A stretch of 64,000 nucleotides of DNA, from positions 248,001-312,000 of the forward strand of contig NZ_JAUHPX010000001.1 in the NCBI RefSeq assembly GCF_030418305.1, given 5' to 3'. Below, piece by piece: positions 1-10,332 of this stretch (positions are counted from its first letter, which is position 1; every line of letters begins with the position of its first letter). The notes under the pieces are model-generated. The model had not been told where the DNA came from. It saw nothing but the letters and a program-made list of their open reading frames with translations, and did not search any database. The stretch is from Demequina lignilytica (lineage in GTDB: Bacteria > Actinomycetota > Actinomycetes > Actinomycetales > Demequinaceae). Both the position numbers and the translations under genes were made by a program.

Positions 1-300
1 TACACGGCATCGGTCGCGCAGACGCTGGATGGGGCGACGCTGCTGAGCCGCCGGGTGCTCACCCGCGTCACCGTGGACGTCCCGCACGCCGAGGCCGGCC
101 GGATCCTGTCCTTCGCCCACGGCTGGGCCCCCGCACACGGAGGCGCGGTGGGCGAGCCGGAGTACGGCGCGGCGGCGCGCATCGTCCTGATGGTGCCGCC
201 CCGGCATCTCGACGCCTTCGACGCCGACCTCGCCGCGCTCACGGCCGGCGCGGCCCTCGCCGTCCGCGGCGACAGCATCGTCGCCGACGTCCCCGCCTGA
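1..300 (+). CDS. IMPACT/YigZ family protein, C-terminal part (5' end outside window)
   Basis: The reading frame is open from base 1 and ends with TGA at 298-300, so the gene begins to the left of the window. The first visible residues (YTASVAQTL, then a basic stretch and LTRVTVDVP) match the junction between the UPF0029/IMPACT domain and the C-terminal DUF1949 domain of YigZ-type proteins. The remaining 80 or so residues have the size of DUF1949, a ferredoxin-like fold. The biochemical role of YigZ proteins is not settled; the eukaryotic relative IMPACT regulates translation. An internal GTG at 55 could open a shorter frame, but the conserved residues before it argue that this is only the tail of a longer gene. 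Confidence 0.72.
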   Translation, partial: YTASVAQTLDGATLLSRRVLTRVTVDVPHAEAGRILSFAHGWAPAHGGAVGEPEYGAAARIVLMVPPRHLDAFDADLAALTAGAALAVRGDSIVADVPA

Positions 301-304
301 CCGC

Positions 305-1300
305 TCAGACGACCCGGTCGCCGAGCGCGGCGTGCGCCATCGACTCGAGCCGCGACAGGGCGCGCAGGTACTTCTTGCGGTAGCCGCCGCGCAGCATCTC
401 CGGCGGGAAGATCGCCGTGAGCGGCTCCCCCGACGCCGCGATCGCCACGTCGCGGTCGTAGAGGCGGTCGACCAGGGCGACCACCCGCAGCGCCTGGTTC
501 TGGTCGTCGAGCGGAGCGACGCCGTCGACCGCCAGGGCGGTCACGCCGTCGACGTACGCGCCGTACCGGCTCGGGTGGACCTGAGCGATGTCGGCGACCA
601 GAGCGGGCCATCCGACGCGCGCGCCGCCCGCGGTGCCGGCGAGCGAGCCGAGAAGCTCCTCCGACGCGGGCGGCGGGAACTCCAGGTCCCCCCGGTGGCG
701 GTAGTCCGGACCGTCGATCCGGATCACCTCGAACACCCGGGACACGGCCTGGATCTCCCGCTGGAAGTCCTCCGCCGCGAACCGGCCCTCCCCCAGGGCG
801 TCGGGCAGCGTGTTCGACGTCGCCGCGATGCACGTGCCCGCGTCGGTGAGCTCCCGCATGAGCCTCGCCATGATGAGCGTGTCACCGGGGTCGTCGAGCT
901 CGAACTCGTCGATCGCGACCACCGCGAAGCGCGACAGGGCGTCGCGCGCGGCCGCGAAGCCGAGCGCCCCGACCAGGTTCGTGTACTCCACGAAGGTGCC
1001 GAACGCCGCGCGTCCCCGGAGCGCGTGCGCGACAGCGGCGAGCAGGTGGGTCTTGCCCACGCCGAAGCCGCCGTCCAGGTAGATCCCGGTGCCGGGTCCC
1101 CTGCGCCCGAGGCGCACGCGCCTGAGATGCGGCGCGGCGAACCGCGCGACCGCGGCGAGCGCCTGTGCTTGACTGGGATGCGCAGGGTCCGGAAGGTACG
1201 TGTCGAGCGTCGCCCCGTCGAAGTGCGGGGGCGGCACCAGGGCGGCCACCAGGTCGGACGGGTCGACGAGCGGCCTCCGGCCCAGCACTGTGACGGTCAC
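305..1300 (-). CDS. zapE: Cell division protein ZapE (AFG1-like P-loop ATPase)
   Basis: The 331-residue product is a single-domain P-loop ATPase of the ZapE/AFG1 family. The Walker A motif GGFGVGKT lies near residues 77-84 and the Walker B motif VVAIDE near 127-132. In proteobacteria ZapE acts at the division site on the FtsZ ring; in actinobacteria its role is less well defined. The GTG start at 1300 is chosen because a TAGGCT -10 box ends 7 bases upstream, implying a leaderless mRNA, and because the frame further upstream would run into the divergent reductase gene. The gene is transcribed away from that reductase. Its length is close to the family norm. Confidence 0.9.
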   Translation of the reverse strand: MTVTVLGRRPLVDPSDLVAALVPPPHFDGATLDTYLPDPAHPSQAQALAAVARFAAPHLRRVRLGRRGPGTGIYLDGGFGVGKTHLLAAVAHALRGRAAFGTFVEYTNLVGALGFAAARDALSRFAVVAIDEFELDDPGDTLIMARLMRELTDAGTCIAATSNTLPDALGEGRFAAEDFQREIQAVSRVFEVIRIDGPDYRHRGDLEFPPPASEELLGSLAGTAGGARVGWPALVADIAQVHPSRYGAYVDGVTALAVDGVAPLDDQNQALRVVALVDRLYDRDVAIAASGEPLTAIFPPEMLRGGYRKKYLRALSRLESMAHAALGDRVV

Positions 1301-1322
1301 GGCGCCCAGCCTACGGGGCGCC
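1301..1322 (-). promoter_or_regulatory. zapE leaderless promoter inside an inverted repeat
   Basis: TAGGCT (1308-1313, minus strand) sits 7 bases before the GTG of zapE. It is flanked by a perfect 7-base inverted repeat, GGCGCCC (1301-1307) and GGGCGCC (1316-1322). The repeat could be an operator, but short G/C palindromes are common in DNA of this composition. Confidence 0.5.
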
Positions 1323-1349
1323 GGAGCGGGCGAGGTCCAAGGAGGGGCC

Positions 1350-2075
1350 ATGGCGGAGGGGGCGCTCACGCTGTCCGGCGGCACGCCGGAGCGCATCGAT
1401 CCGGACGACGCGGAGGCGCGGCTGAGCGCGCTCGCTGCGCAGCGGCCGAGCACCGTCCGCCTCGCGATGGTGGTGAGCGCGGACGGCCGTGCCACCGGGC
1501 CCGACGGCGGCGCGCGCAGCCTCGCGACACCGGCCGGCTCCCGGGTCGCCGCCGTCCTCCGGGCCGCGTGCGACGTGGTGCTCGTGGGAGGCCAGGCGGC
1601 GCGCAGGGAGCGCTACGCGGACATCGCGCTCCCGGAGGCTCTCGCCGCGGGTCGCGCCCGCCAGGGGCTGCGCGCGCTCCCGGCGGTCGCCGTCGTCACG
1701 CATGGCGGGATCCTGCCGCCGGGCCTCACCCCGGAGCACACCTGGGTCCTCACGCACGCAGGCTCCCCCGCGGTCACCCGGCTCGGCCCGGACTGGGCCG
1801 GCCGGATCATCGTGACGGGCCCCGACGACGTGTCGCCGCGCACCGCCATGAGCGAGCTCGCCGCGCGCGGGATGACGCGCGTCCTGTGCGAGGGCGGGCC
1901 GACCCTCGCCGGCCGCCTCCTTCAGCGAGGCGTGGTCGACGAGGCCTGGATGACCGCATCGTCCGTCCCCGGCGGAGCCCAGGGCAGGCCCGCGCCCACG
2001 CCGCCGCAGGGCTTCACGCCCGCCCTCGAGCTCGTGGGCGACGGCGCGACCGTCACCCGCTGGCTGAGGCGCTGA
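1350..2075 (+). CDS. RibD C-terminal / dihydrofolate-reductase-like family protein (pyrimidine reductase fold)
   Basis: The 241-residue product matches the RibD C-terminal domain, the DHFR-like fold that reduces the ribosylamino-pyrimidine in riboflavin synthesis. The N-terminal VRLAMVVSADGRAT segment, the VLVGGQAARRERY segment and the late VLCEGGPTLAGRL motif are the typical NADPH and substrate binding elements. No deaminase domain is fused, so it is a stand-alone reductase. Actinobacteria carry several such stand-alone paralogues and their substrates are often unknown, so a role in riboflavin synthesis is possible but unproven. The ATG at 1350 follows a strong AAGGAGG ribosome binding site. 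The stop codon directly abuts the stop of gnd on the other strand. Confidence 0.82.
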   Translation: MAEGALTLSGGTPERIDPDDAEARLSALAAQRPSTVRLAMVVSADGRATGPDGGARSLATPAGSRVAAVLRAACDVVLVGGQAARRERYADIALPEALAAGRARQGLRALPAVAVVTHGGILPPGLTPEHTWVLTHAGSPAVTRLGPDWAGRIIVTGPDDVSPRTAMSELAARGMTRVLCEGGPTLAGRLLQRGVVDEAWMTASSVPGGAQGRPAPTPPQGFTPALELVGDGATVTRWLRR

Positions 2076-3512
2076 CTACGCCTCCACCTCGGACCGGTCG
2101 CCCGACCACAGCGTGTGGAAGGTGCCGTCGACGTCGACGCGCTTGTAGGTGTGCGCGCCGAAGAAGTCGCGCTGCCCCTGGATGAGGGCCGCGGGGAGGC
2201 GCTCGGCGCGCAGCGAGTCGTAGTACGCGAGGGAGGACGCGAAGGCCGGCGCGGGGACGCCGGTGAGCGCGGACTGGGCCACCACGCGGCGCCAGGCGCC
2301 CACGCCCTCCGCGATCTCGTCGGCGAAGTAGGGGTCGACCAGCAGCGTCGGGAGATCGGCGTCGCGCTCGAAGGCCTGCGTGATGCGGTCGAGGAAGCGC
2401 GCGCGGATGATGCAGCCCGCGCGCCAGATCTTGGCCATGTCGCCCAGGGTGATGTCCCAGCCGAACTCCTCGGAGGCGGCCCGGATCTGGTCGAAGCCCT
2501 GCGCGTACGCGACCACCTTCGAGGCGTACAGCGCGAGCCGCACGTCCTCGATGAAGCCCTCGCGGTTGTTGATGTGGAAGTCGCCGGTCGACGCGGTGAG
2601 CACGCCGCGGGCGGCCTCGCGCTGCTTGACCTGCGACGAGATCGCACGAGCGAACGTCGCCTCCGCGATGCCCGTCACGGGGACTCCCAGGTCCAGCGCC
2701 GACTTCACGGTCCAGCGGCCGGTGCCCTTCTGGCCCGCCTCGTCCTTGATGACATCGACCAGCGCCTTGCCGGTGCGCGCGTCGGTCTGGCGGAGCACCT
2801 CGGCGGTGATCTCGATGAGGAAGCTCTCGAGGTCGCCCTGGTTCCACTCGGCGAAGATCTCCGCGATCTCCGCCGGGTTCAGGTCGAGGCCCGTGCGGAG
2901 CAGGTCGTACGCCTCGCCGATCAGCTGCATGTCGGCGTACTCGATGCCGTTGTGCACCATCTTGACGAAGTGGCCGGCGCCGTCGGGACCGATGTGGACG
3001 CAGCAGGGCGTGCCATCCTCCGCCTTCGCGGCGATCTTCTCGAGGATCGGGCCGAGGGTCACGTAGGACTCCGCGGGGCCGCCGGGCATGATCGACGGGC
3101 CGAGGAGCGCTCCCTCCTCGCCGCCGGAGACGCCGGAGCCCACGAAGTGCAGGCCCTTGGCCGCGAGGTCCTTCTCACGGCGCATGGTGTCCGTGTAGAG
3201 CGCGTTGCCGGCGTCGACGATGATGTCGCCCGGCTCGAGCAGGGTCGTGAGCTGGTCGATGACGGCGTCGGTGGGGCCGCCCGCCTGGACCATGACGACG
3301 ACCGTGCGCGGCACCTGAAGCGACGCGACGAAGTCCTCGAGGCTCTCCGAGCCGATGAAGTCGCCCTCGTCGCCGTGCTCCGCGATCAGCGACCGCATCT
3401 TCTCCGCCGAGCGGTTGTGCACCGCCACCGTGAAGCCGTTGCGGGCGAAGTTGCGCGCGAGGTTGCGGCCCATCACCGCAAGTCCGGTCACGCCGATCTG
3501 AGCAAGCGCCAT
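2076..3512 (-). CDS. gndA: 6-phosphogluconate dehydrogenase (NADP-dependent, decarboxylating)
   Basis: The 478-residue protein oxidises and decarboxylates 6-phosphogluconate to ribulose 5-phosphate in the pentose phosphate pathway. The Rossmann motif GLAVMGRN is at residues 10-17, and NRSAEK at the end of the second strand is typical of NADP binding. The substrate loop SGVSGGEEGA and the catalytic lysine segment HFVKMVHNGIEY are intact. The length matches the long, E. coli-like form of the enzyme rather than the short Gnd. ATG at 3512 has AAGGA a few bases upstream. The 3' end meets the RibD-like gene with no spacer, so the two transcripts converge. Confidence 0.96.
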   Translation of the reverse strand: MALAQIGVTGLAVMGRNLARNFARNGFTVAVHNRSAEKMRSLIAEHGDEGDFIGSESLEDFVASLQVPRTVVVMVQAGGPTDAVIDQLTTLLEPGDIIVDAGNALYTDTMRREKDLAAKGLHFVGSGVSGGEEGALLGPSIMPGGPAESYVTLGPILEKIAAKAEDGTPCCVHIGPDGAGHFVKMVHNGIEYADMQLIGEAYDLLRTGLDLNPAEIAEIFAEWNQGDLESFLIEITAEVLRQTDARTGKALVDVIKDEAGQKGTGRWTVKSALDLGVPVTGIAEATFARAISSQVKQREAARGVLTASTGDFHINNREGFIEDVRLALYASKVVAYAQGFDQIRAASEEFGWDITLGDMAKIWRAGCIIRARFLDRITQAFERDADLPTLLVDPYFADEIAEGVGAWRRVVAQSALTGVPAPAFASSLAYYDSLRAERLPAALIQGQRDFFGAHTYKRVDVDGTFHTLWSGDRSEVEA

Positions 3513-3552
3513 CGTTCATCCTTGGTCGGGGGTTTCAGGAGAGACGCTGTCC

Positions 3553-3558
3553 AGCCTA
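3553..3558 (-). promoter_or_regulatory. gndA -10 box
   Basis: TAGGCT on the minus strand lies about 40 bases before the gndA start. It leaves a short 5' leader that contains the AAGGA ribosome binding site. Confidence 0.5.
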
Positions 3559-3606
3559 GACGGTCGTGCGGCGCGTGGCGTACGCGCTGGCACGCGGGCT
3601 CGGGAA

Positions 3607-3612
3607 TAGGCT
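3607..3612 (+). promoter_or_regulatory. Leaderless promoter of the DUF3000 gene
   Basis: TAGGCT is followed by 6 bases and then the ATG at 3619. No ribosome binding site is present, which fits a leaderless mRNA. Confidence 0.6.
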
Positions 3613-3618
3613 CCCCGT

Positions 3619-4179
3619 ATGGCAGAGGACCTCGACGCCGCCCCCGCGGACTTCCGCGCGGCGCTGCTGTCCCTGCGCGGGGCGCCCACGCACCGCGACG
3701 TGCGGCTCGCCGAGGTGCCCGCGCCCGGCCGCATCGCACCCTACGCGGCTGCGGTGTCGGGCGAGCTGGACGTCCACGGCCTCGAGGCATCGGGGCGCTT
3801 CGTCGTCCTGCACGACCCCGACGGCCAGCCTGCCTGGGAGGGGACGATGCGCATCATCGCTCTCGTCAAGGCGGTCGTCGAGCCCGAGGTGGGTCGCGAC
3901 GAGCTGTGGGGCGAGGTCGCCTGGTCGTGGCTCAGCGACGCGCTCGCGGGGGTCCCGCACCGCGCCAGGGGCGGTACCGTGACCAAGGTGACCTCGACCT
4001 CGTTCGGCGAGCTGGCCGAGCGTCCCGACGAGGTCACCGTCGAGCTGCGGGCGTCGTGGACGCCCACCACCACCGATCTCGCGCCGCACATCGCGGCGTG
4101 GACCGATCTGATGGCAGCCTGCGCAGGCATCCCGCCGACGCCCGAGGGCGTGCGCCCGCTGCCGGGAAGGACCGCGTGA
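3619..4179 (+). CDS. DUF3000 family protein
   Basis: The 186-residue protein matches the actinobacterial DUF3000 family, which is nearly always encoded just upstream of RNase D (compare Rv2680/Rv2681 in M. tuberculosis). It is soluble, with no signal peptide or membrane segment. Features visible here are an N-terminal helix with FRAALLSLRGA, the SGELDVHGLEASGRFVVLHDP strand region and the conserved WLSDAL and SWTPTT segments. Its function is unknown; the tight coupling with RNase D suggests a role in RNA processing, which is inference from context. The ATG directly follows a -10 box. Its TGA overlaps the GTG of the RNase D gene (GTGA), so translation is probably coupled. Confidence 0.88.
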   Translation: MAEDLDAAPADFRAALLSLRGAPTHRDVRLAEVPAPGRIAPYAAAVSGELDVHGLEASGRFVVLHDPDGQPAWEGTMRIIALVKAVVEPEVGRDELWGEVAWSWLSDALAGVPHRARGGTVTKVTSTSFGELAERPDEVTVELRASWTPTTTDLAPHIAAWTDLMAACAGIPPTPEGVRPLPGRTA

Positions 4180-5435
4180 CCGAGTCCGCCGCATCGTCCG
4201 TCGACCAGGCGACCGACCCCATCCCGCTCACCGAGCCGGAGGGGGGCGTCCCCGACATCGTCGACACGCCCGAGGCGTTCGCCGAGGTGTGCGCCGCGTT
4301 CGCGAGCGGTGCCGGCGCCGTCGCCGCCGACGCCGAGCGCGCCTCCGGTTTCCGCTACGGCCAGGCCACGTACCTGGCGCAGTTCAAACGCGCCGGCGCG
4401 GGCATCGCGCTCATCGACACCGCCGCGATCACCGATCTGTCCCCGCTGGGCGAGGCGATCGGCTCCGCGACGTGGGTCTTCCACGCCGCCAGCCAGGACC
4501 TGCCCGGCATGCGCGAGCTCGGCCTGGAGCCGGCACGCGTGTTCGACACGGAGCTCGCGGCCCGCCTGCTCGGATGGCCGCGGGTGGGCCTCGCCGCCGT
4601 GGTCGAACGCGAGCTGGGGTTCGCGCTCGCGAAGGAGCACTCGGCACAGGACTGGTCGACGCGTCCACTCCCCCACGACTGGCTCGTGTACGCCGCGCTC
4701 GACGTCGAGGTGCTGCTCGACCTGCACACCAGGCTCGCCACCCACCTCGCGGCGGCGGACAAGCTCGTGTGGGCGCAGCAGGAGTTCGAGGCGGTCCGGC
4801 TGGCTCCCCCGCCCGCGCCGCGCGAGGACCCGTGGCGGCGCACCTCCGGCAGCCACCAGGTCAGGGATGCGCGGTCCCTCGCGATCGTCAGGTCGCTGTG
4901 GGAGGCCCGCGACGCCGAGGCGCGCCGACGGGACACCTCCCCGGGCCGGGTCCTGCGCGACCAGGCCATCGTGGCCGCCGCACAGGCGAAGCCGGGCTCG
5001 CTGGACGACCTGCTCAAGGTGAGGGAGTTCCAGTCCAAGGGCACGCGGCGCCGTGCGGCGCAGTGGTACACGGCCGTCGAGGCGGCCATGGCGCTGCCCG
5101 AGGATCAGCTCCCCGCGCGACGCGCGCCTCAGGGAGACGGCCCGCCGCAGCAGCGCGTGTGGAAGGACAAGCGGCCCGAGGCGTTCGCGCGGCTCGGTGC
5201 CTCGCGCGCGAGGATCGCCGCGCTGGTCGACCGGCTCGACATCCCGGCCGAGAACCTCCTGCAGCCCGACGCGCTCCGGCGAGCCTGCTGGGAGTACCGC
5301 GGCGGCGGCGAGCCGTGGATCAGGGAGTTCCTCGCGGGCCGCGGCGCGCGCCCGTGGCAGATCGATCTCACCGCGCCCGAGCTCGCGGAGGCGTTCGAGA
5401 ACCCGACCGCAGGTACGGACGCCGCCGGGGACTGA
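4176..5435 (+). CDS. rnd: Ribonuclease D-like 3'-5' exoribonuclease with HRDC domain
   Basis: The 419-residue protein carries an N-terminal DEDD exonuclease domain followed by HRDC. The DEDD motifs read VAADAERASG (motif I, D-x-E), WVFHAASQDLPGM (motif II) and YAALDVEVLLDLH (motif III). The family trims the 3' ends of stable RNAs such as tRNA. The HRDC-like part is around residues 225-300, with a further C-terminal helical region. The GTG start overlaps the stop of the DUF3000 gene and has GGGAAGG upstream. Much longer open frames continue upstream in this phase but have no conserved content. The gene converges on dxs. Confidence 0.9.
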   Translation: MTESAASSVDQATDPIPLTEPEGGVPDIVDTPEAFAEVCAAFASGAGAVAADAERASGFRYGQATYLAQFKRAGAGIALIDTAAITDLSPLGEAIGSATWVFHAASQDLPGMRELGLEPARVFDTELAARLLGWPRVGLAAVVERELGFALAKEHSAQDWSTRPLPHDWLVYAALDVEVLLDLHTRLATHLAAADKLVWAQQEFEAVRLAPPPAPREDPWRRTSGSHQVRDARSLAIVRSLWEARDAEARRRDTSPGRVLRDQAIVAAAQAKPGSLDDLLKVREFQSKGTRRRAAQWYTAVEAAMALPEDQLPARRAPQGDGPPQQRVWKDKRPEAFARLGASRARIAALVDRLDIPAENLLQPDALRRACWEYRGGGEPWIREFLAGRGARPWQIDLTAPELAEAFENPTAGTDAAGD

Positions 5436-5442
5436 GCGCGGC

Positions 5443-5464
5443 CCGGCTCCACCCCGGCTCCACC
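5443..5464. repeat. Tandem 11-base duplication
   Basis: The 11-mer CCGGCTCCACC occurs twice in direct succession (5443-5453 and 5454-5464) just after the rnd stop codon. Confidence 0.7.
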
Positions 5465-5472
5465 CCCGAGAT

Positions 5473-5518
5473 GGACGCTCGGTGCACGGAACCGCTCGGT
5501 TTCGTGCACAGATCGTCC
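5473..5518. terminator. Long imperfect hairpin between convergent rnd and dxs
   Basis: Arms GTGCACGGAACCG (5482-5494) and CGGTTTCGTGCAC (5497-5509) pair with one G-T wobble around a 2-base loop. After a 4/4 internal loop the outer arms GGACG and CGTCC (5473-5477, 5514-5518) also pair. It is placed to stop both transcripts but has no T tract. It could instead be a short palindromic repeat element. Confidence 0.5.
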
Positions 5519-5539
5519 ACGCGGGACGATGCGGGGGGG

Positions 5540-7402
5540 TCAGTCGCGGGTGATGAGCCCCAGCGCGTGCGCGGCGAGGTCCGACGCGTCGAGGCCCAGG
5601 TCATCGACGATCTGCGCGCGGGTGGCGTGCTGGAGGAACTCGCGCGGCACGCCGTGGTGGCTCCACTGCGCCGGCGTCCCGGCGAGACGCGCGTAGGCCG
5701 CCCATTCCTCGCCGAGGCCCGCGTCCGTGAGGCCGTCCTCGACCGTCACGACCAGCTCCGCCCCGCCGATCGCCTCCAGCAGGCCCCCGGGCACCGGGTG
5801 CGCCCAGGTGGCGGTGATAGCGATCGCCGAGATGCCCTCCGCGGCGATCTTCCCGACGGTCTCGACCGCGGTCGCGGCCATGGATCCCAGCCCGACGACC
5901 ACGACCCGGGGATCCTCGCCGTGCTCCGCGAGCACGTCGATGTCCCCGACGCTGCGCAGGGCCGGGAGAGGCTCGGGAACGGCGCCCTTCGGGTACCGCA
6001 CCACGGTCGGCGCGTCGTCGACGTCGAGCGCGTCCCTGAAGGCCTGGCGCAGGGTCGGCTCATCGCGCGGGGCTGCCAGTCGCAGCCCCGGCACGTGCCG
6101 GAGCAGCGCCATGTCCCACATGCCGTTGTGGCTGGGACCGTCGTCACCGGTGATGCCGGCGCGATCGAGCATGAACGTCACGCCCGCCTTGTGCAGCGCG
6201 ACGTCCATAAGCACCTGGTCGAACGCCCGGTTGAGGAAGGTCGCGTAGACCGCCACCACGGGGTGCAGGCCGGCGTATGCGAGGCCCGCGGCCGAGGTGA
6301 CGGCGTGCTGCTCGGCGATGCCGACGTCGATCACGCGATCCGGGTGCGCGTCGGCGAACGGCTGGAGCCCCACGGGGGCGAGCATGGCCGCGGTCAGCGC
6401 CACGACGTCGGGCCGGTCCTCCCCCGCCGCCAGCATCTCGTCCGCGAACACCGAGGTCCACCCGAAGCGAGACGCCTCGATCGGCAGCCCGGTCTCCGGG
6501 TGGATCCTGCCCACCGCGTGGAAGCGGTCCGCATCGTCCTGCTCCGCCGGACTGTACCCGCGGCCCTTCTCCGTGAGCACGTGGACCAGCACCGGCCCGC
6601 CGAGCTCCCGCGCCTGCTCGAGCGCACGCTCGACGTGACGCTGGTCGTGGCCGTCGATCGGTCCGATGTACTTGATCCCGAGATCCGCGAACATGCCCTG
6701 GTCGGTGAGCAGGCCCTTGAGCGCCCGCTTCCCGTGCATGACGGAGAGGTAGGCGAAGTTCCTGAAACGGCCGCGGTTCGCGAACGTGCGCTTGCCCCAG
6801 CCGAGGAACTGCTCGTACCGACGATCGGTGCGGATCCCGTCGAGCTTGCGCGCCAGCCCGCCGATGGTCGGCGCGTACGAGCGCCCGTTGTCGTTGACGA
6901 TCACCACCACCCGGTCGTGGGAGGCGCCCAGCGAGTTGAGGGCCTCCCACGCCATGCCGCCAGTCAGCGCGCCGTCGCCGATGACGGCGACCGTGGTGCG
7001 GCCGTCCTCACCTCGGAGCGTGTGCCCGCGGGCGATCCCGGCGGCCCAGGACAGCGCCGTCGAGGCGTGGGAGTTCTCGACGATGTCGTGGACGCTCTCG
7101 TCCCGTGCCGGGTAGCCCGCCAGCCCGCCGCGCCTGCGGAGGTTCGAGAAGTCGCGCCGACCCGTGAGCAGCTTGTGCACGTATGACTGATGCCCGGTGT
7201 CGAACACGATCGAGTCATGGGGCGAGTCGAACACGCGGTGGATGCCGATGGTGAGCTCGACCACGCCCAGGTTGGGGCCCAGGTGGCCGCCGGTGCGGGA
7301 CACGTTGTCGACCAGGAAGTCGCGGATCTCCGCGGCGAGCTCGTCGAGCTCCGCGTCTGTCAGATCCTTGAGGTCGCGCGGCGACCCGATGCGCTCCAGC
7401 AC
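5540..7402 (-). CDS. dxs: 1-deoxy-D-xylulose-5-phosphate synthase
   Basis: The 620-residue enzyme condenses pyruvate and glyceraldehyde 3-phosphate in the first step of the MEP isoprenoid pathway, using thiamine diphosphate. The cofactor motif GDGALTGG...NDN is clear, as are the N-terminal GGHLGPNLGVVELT segment, the HNGMWD segment and the C-terminal transketolase domain (VGIAEQHAVT). The GTG at 7402 is preferred because TAAGGAG lies at normal spacing, although the frame stays open upstream. It feeds the same pathway as the prenyl diphosphate synthase at 43.7 kb. The aconitase gene lies upstream, separated by a hairpin. Confidence 0.96.
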   Translation of the reverse strand: MLERIGSPRDLKDLTDAELDELAAEIRDFLVDNVSRTGGHLGPNLGVVELTIGIHRVFDSPHDSIVFDTGHQSYVHKLLTGRRDFSNLRRRGGLAGYPARDESVHDIVENSHASTALSWAAGIARGHTLRGEDGRTTVAVIGDGALTGGMAWEALNSLGASHDRVVVIVNDNGRSYAPTIGGLARKLDGIRTDRRYEQFLGWGKRTFANRGRFRNFAYLSVMHGKRALKGLLTDQGMFADLGIKYIGPIDGHDQRHVERALEQARELGGPVLVHVLTEKGRGYSPAEQDDADRFHAVGRIHPETGLPIEASRFGWTSVFADEMLAAGEDRPDVVALTAAMLAPVGLQPFADAHPDRVIDVGIAEQHAVTSAAGLAYAGLHPVVAVYATFLNRAFDQVLMDVALHKAGVTFMLDRAGITGDDGPSHNGMWDMALLRHVPGLRLAAPRDEPTLRQAFRDALDVDDAPTVVRYPKGAVPEPLPALRSVGDIDVLAEHGEDPRVVVVGLGSMAATAVETVGKIAAEGISAIAITATWAHPVPGGLLEAIGGAELVVTVEDGLTDAGLGEEWAAYARLAGTPAQWSHHGVPREFLQHATRAQIVDDLGLDASDLAAHALGLITRD

Positions 7403-7450
7403 GCATGACTCCTTACTGTCGGAACTCTCACTGTACGGCCTGGACGGATG

Positions 7451-7483
7451 CGGCCCCGCCCGGCTCAACGCCGGACGGGGCCG
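7451..7483 (-). terminator. Hairpin after acn
   Basis: 14-base arms (7451-7464 and 7470-7483) pair with one mismatch around the loop TCAAC. It lies just downstream of acn and upstream of dxs on the same strand. There is no T tract, as is common for actinobacterial terminators. Confidence 0.65.
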
Positions 7484-7500
7484 TCACGCTTCCCGGGGCG

Positions 7501-10182
<2,682 letters not shown>

Positions 10183-10230
10183 GCGATCTCCTCCGCGGTC
10201 TCGGGGACTCCCGTCTTCGGGCCTCCGGCC

Positions 10231-10236
10231 ATCCTA
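10231..10236 (-). promoter_or_regulatory. acn -10 box
   Basis: TAGGAT on the minus strand would give a leader of about 40 bases that contains the GGAGGAG ribosome binding site. Confidence 0.5.
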
Positions 10237-10332
10237 TCCGCACCCGCGGCGCCGGAACCGTCGCGGTCGGCGGAACATCAGCGGTATTTCTGATCTGCGG
10301 ATGGCGCGGCCTGCGAGGGACGATGCTCGGGG

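Noticed and set aside
2115-4175. Long upstream extension of the RNase D reading frame
   Set aside because: It runs antisense through gndA and overlaps DUF3000 in another phase. The GTG at 4176 has a ribosome binding site and overlaps the DUF3000 stop.
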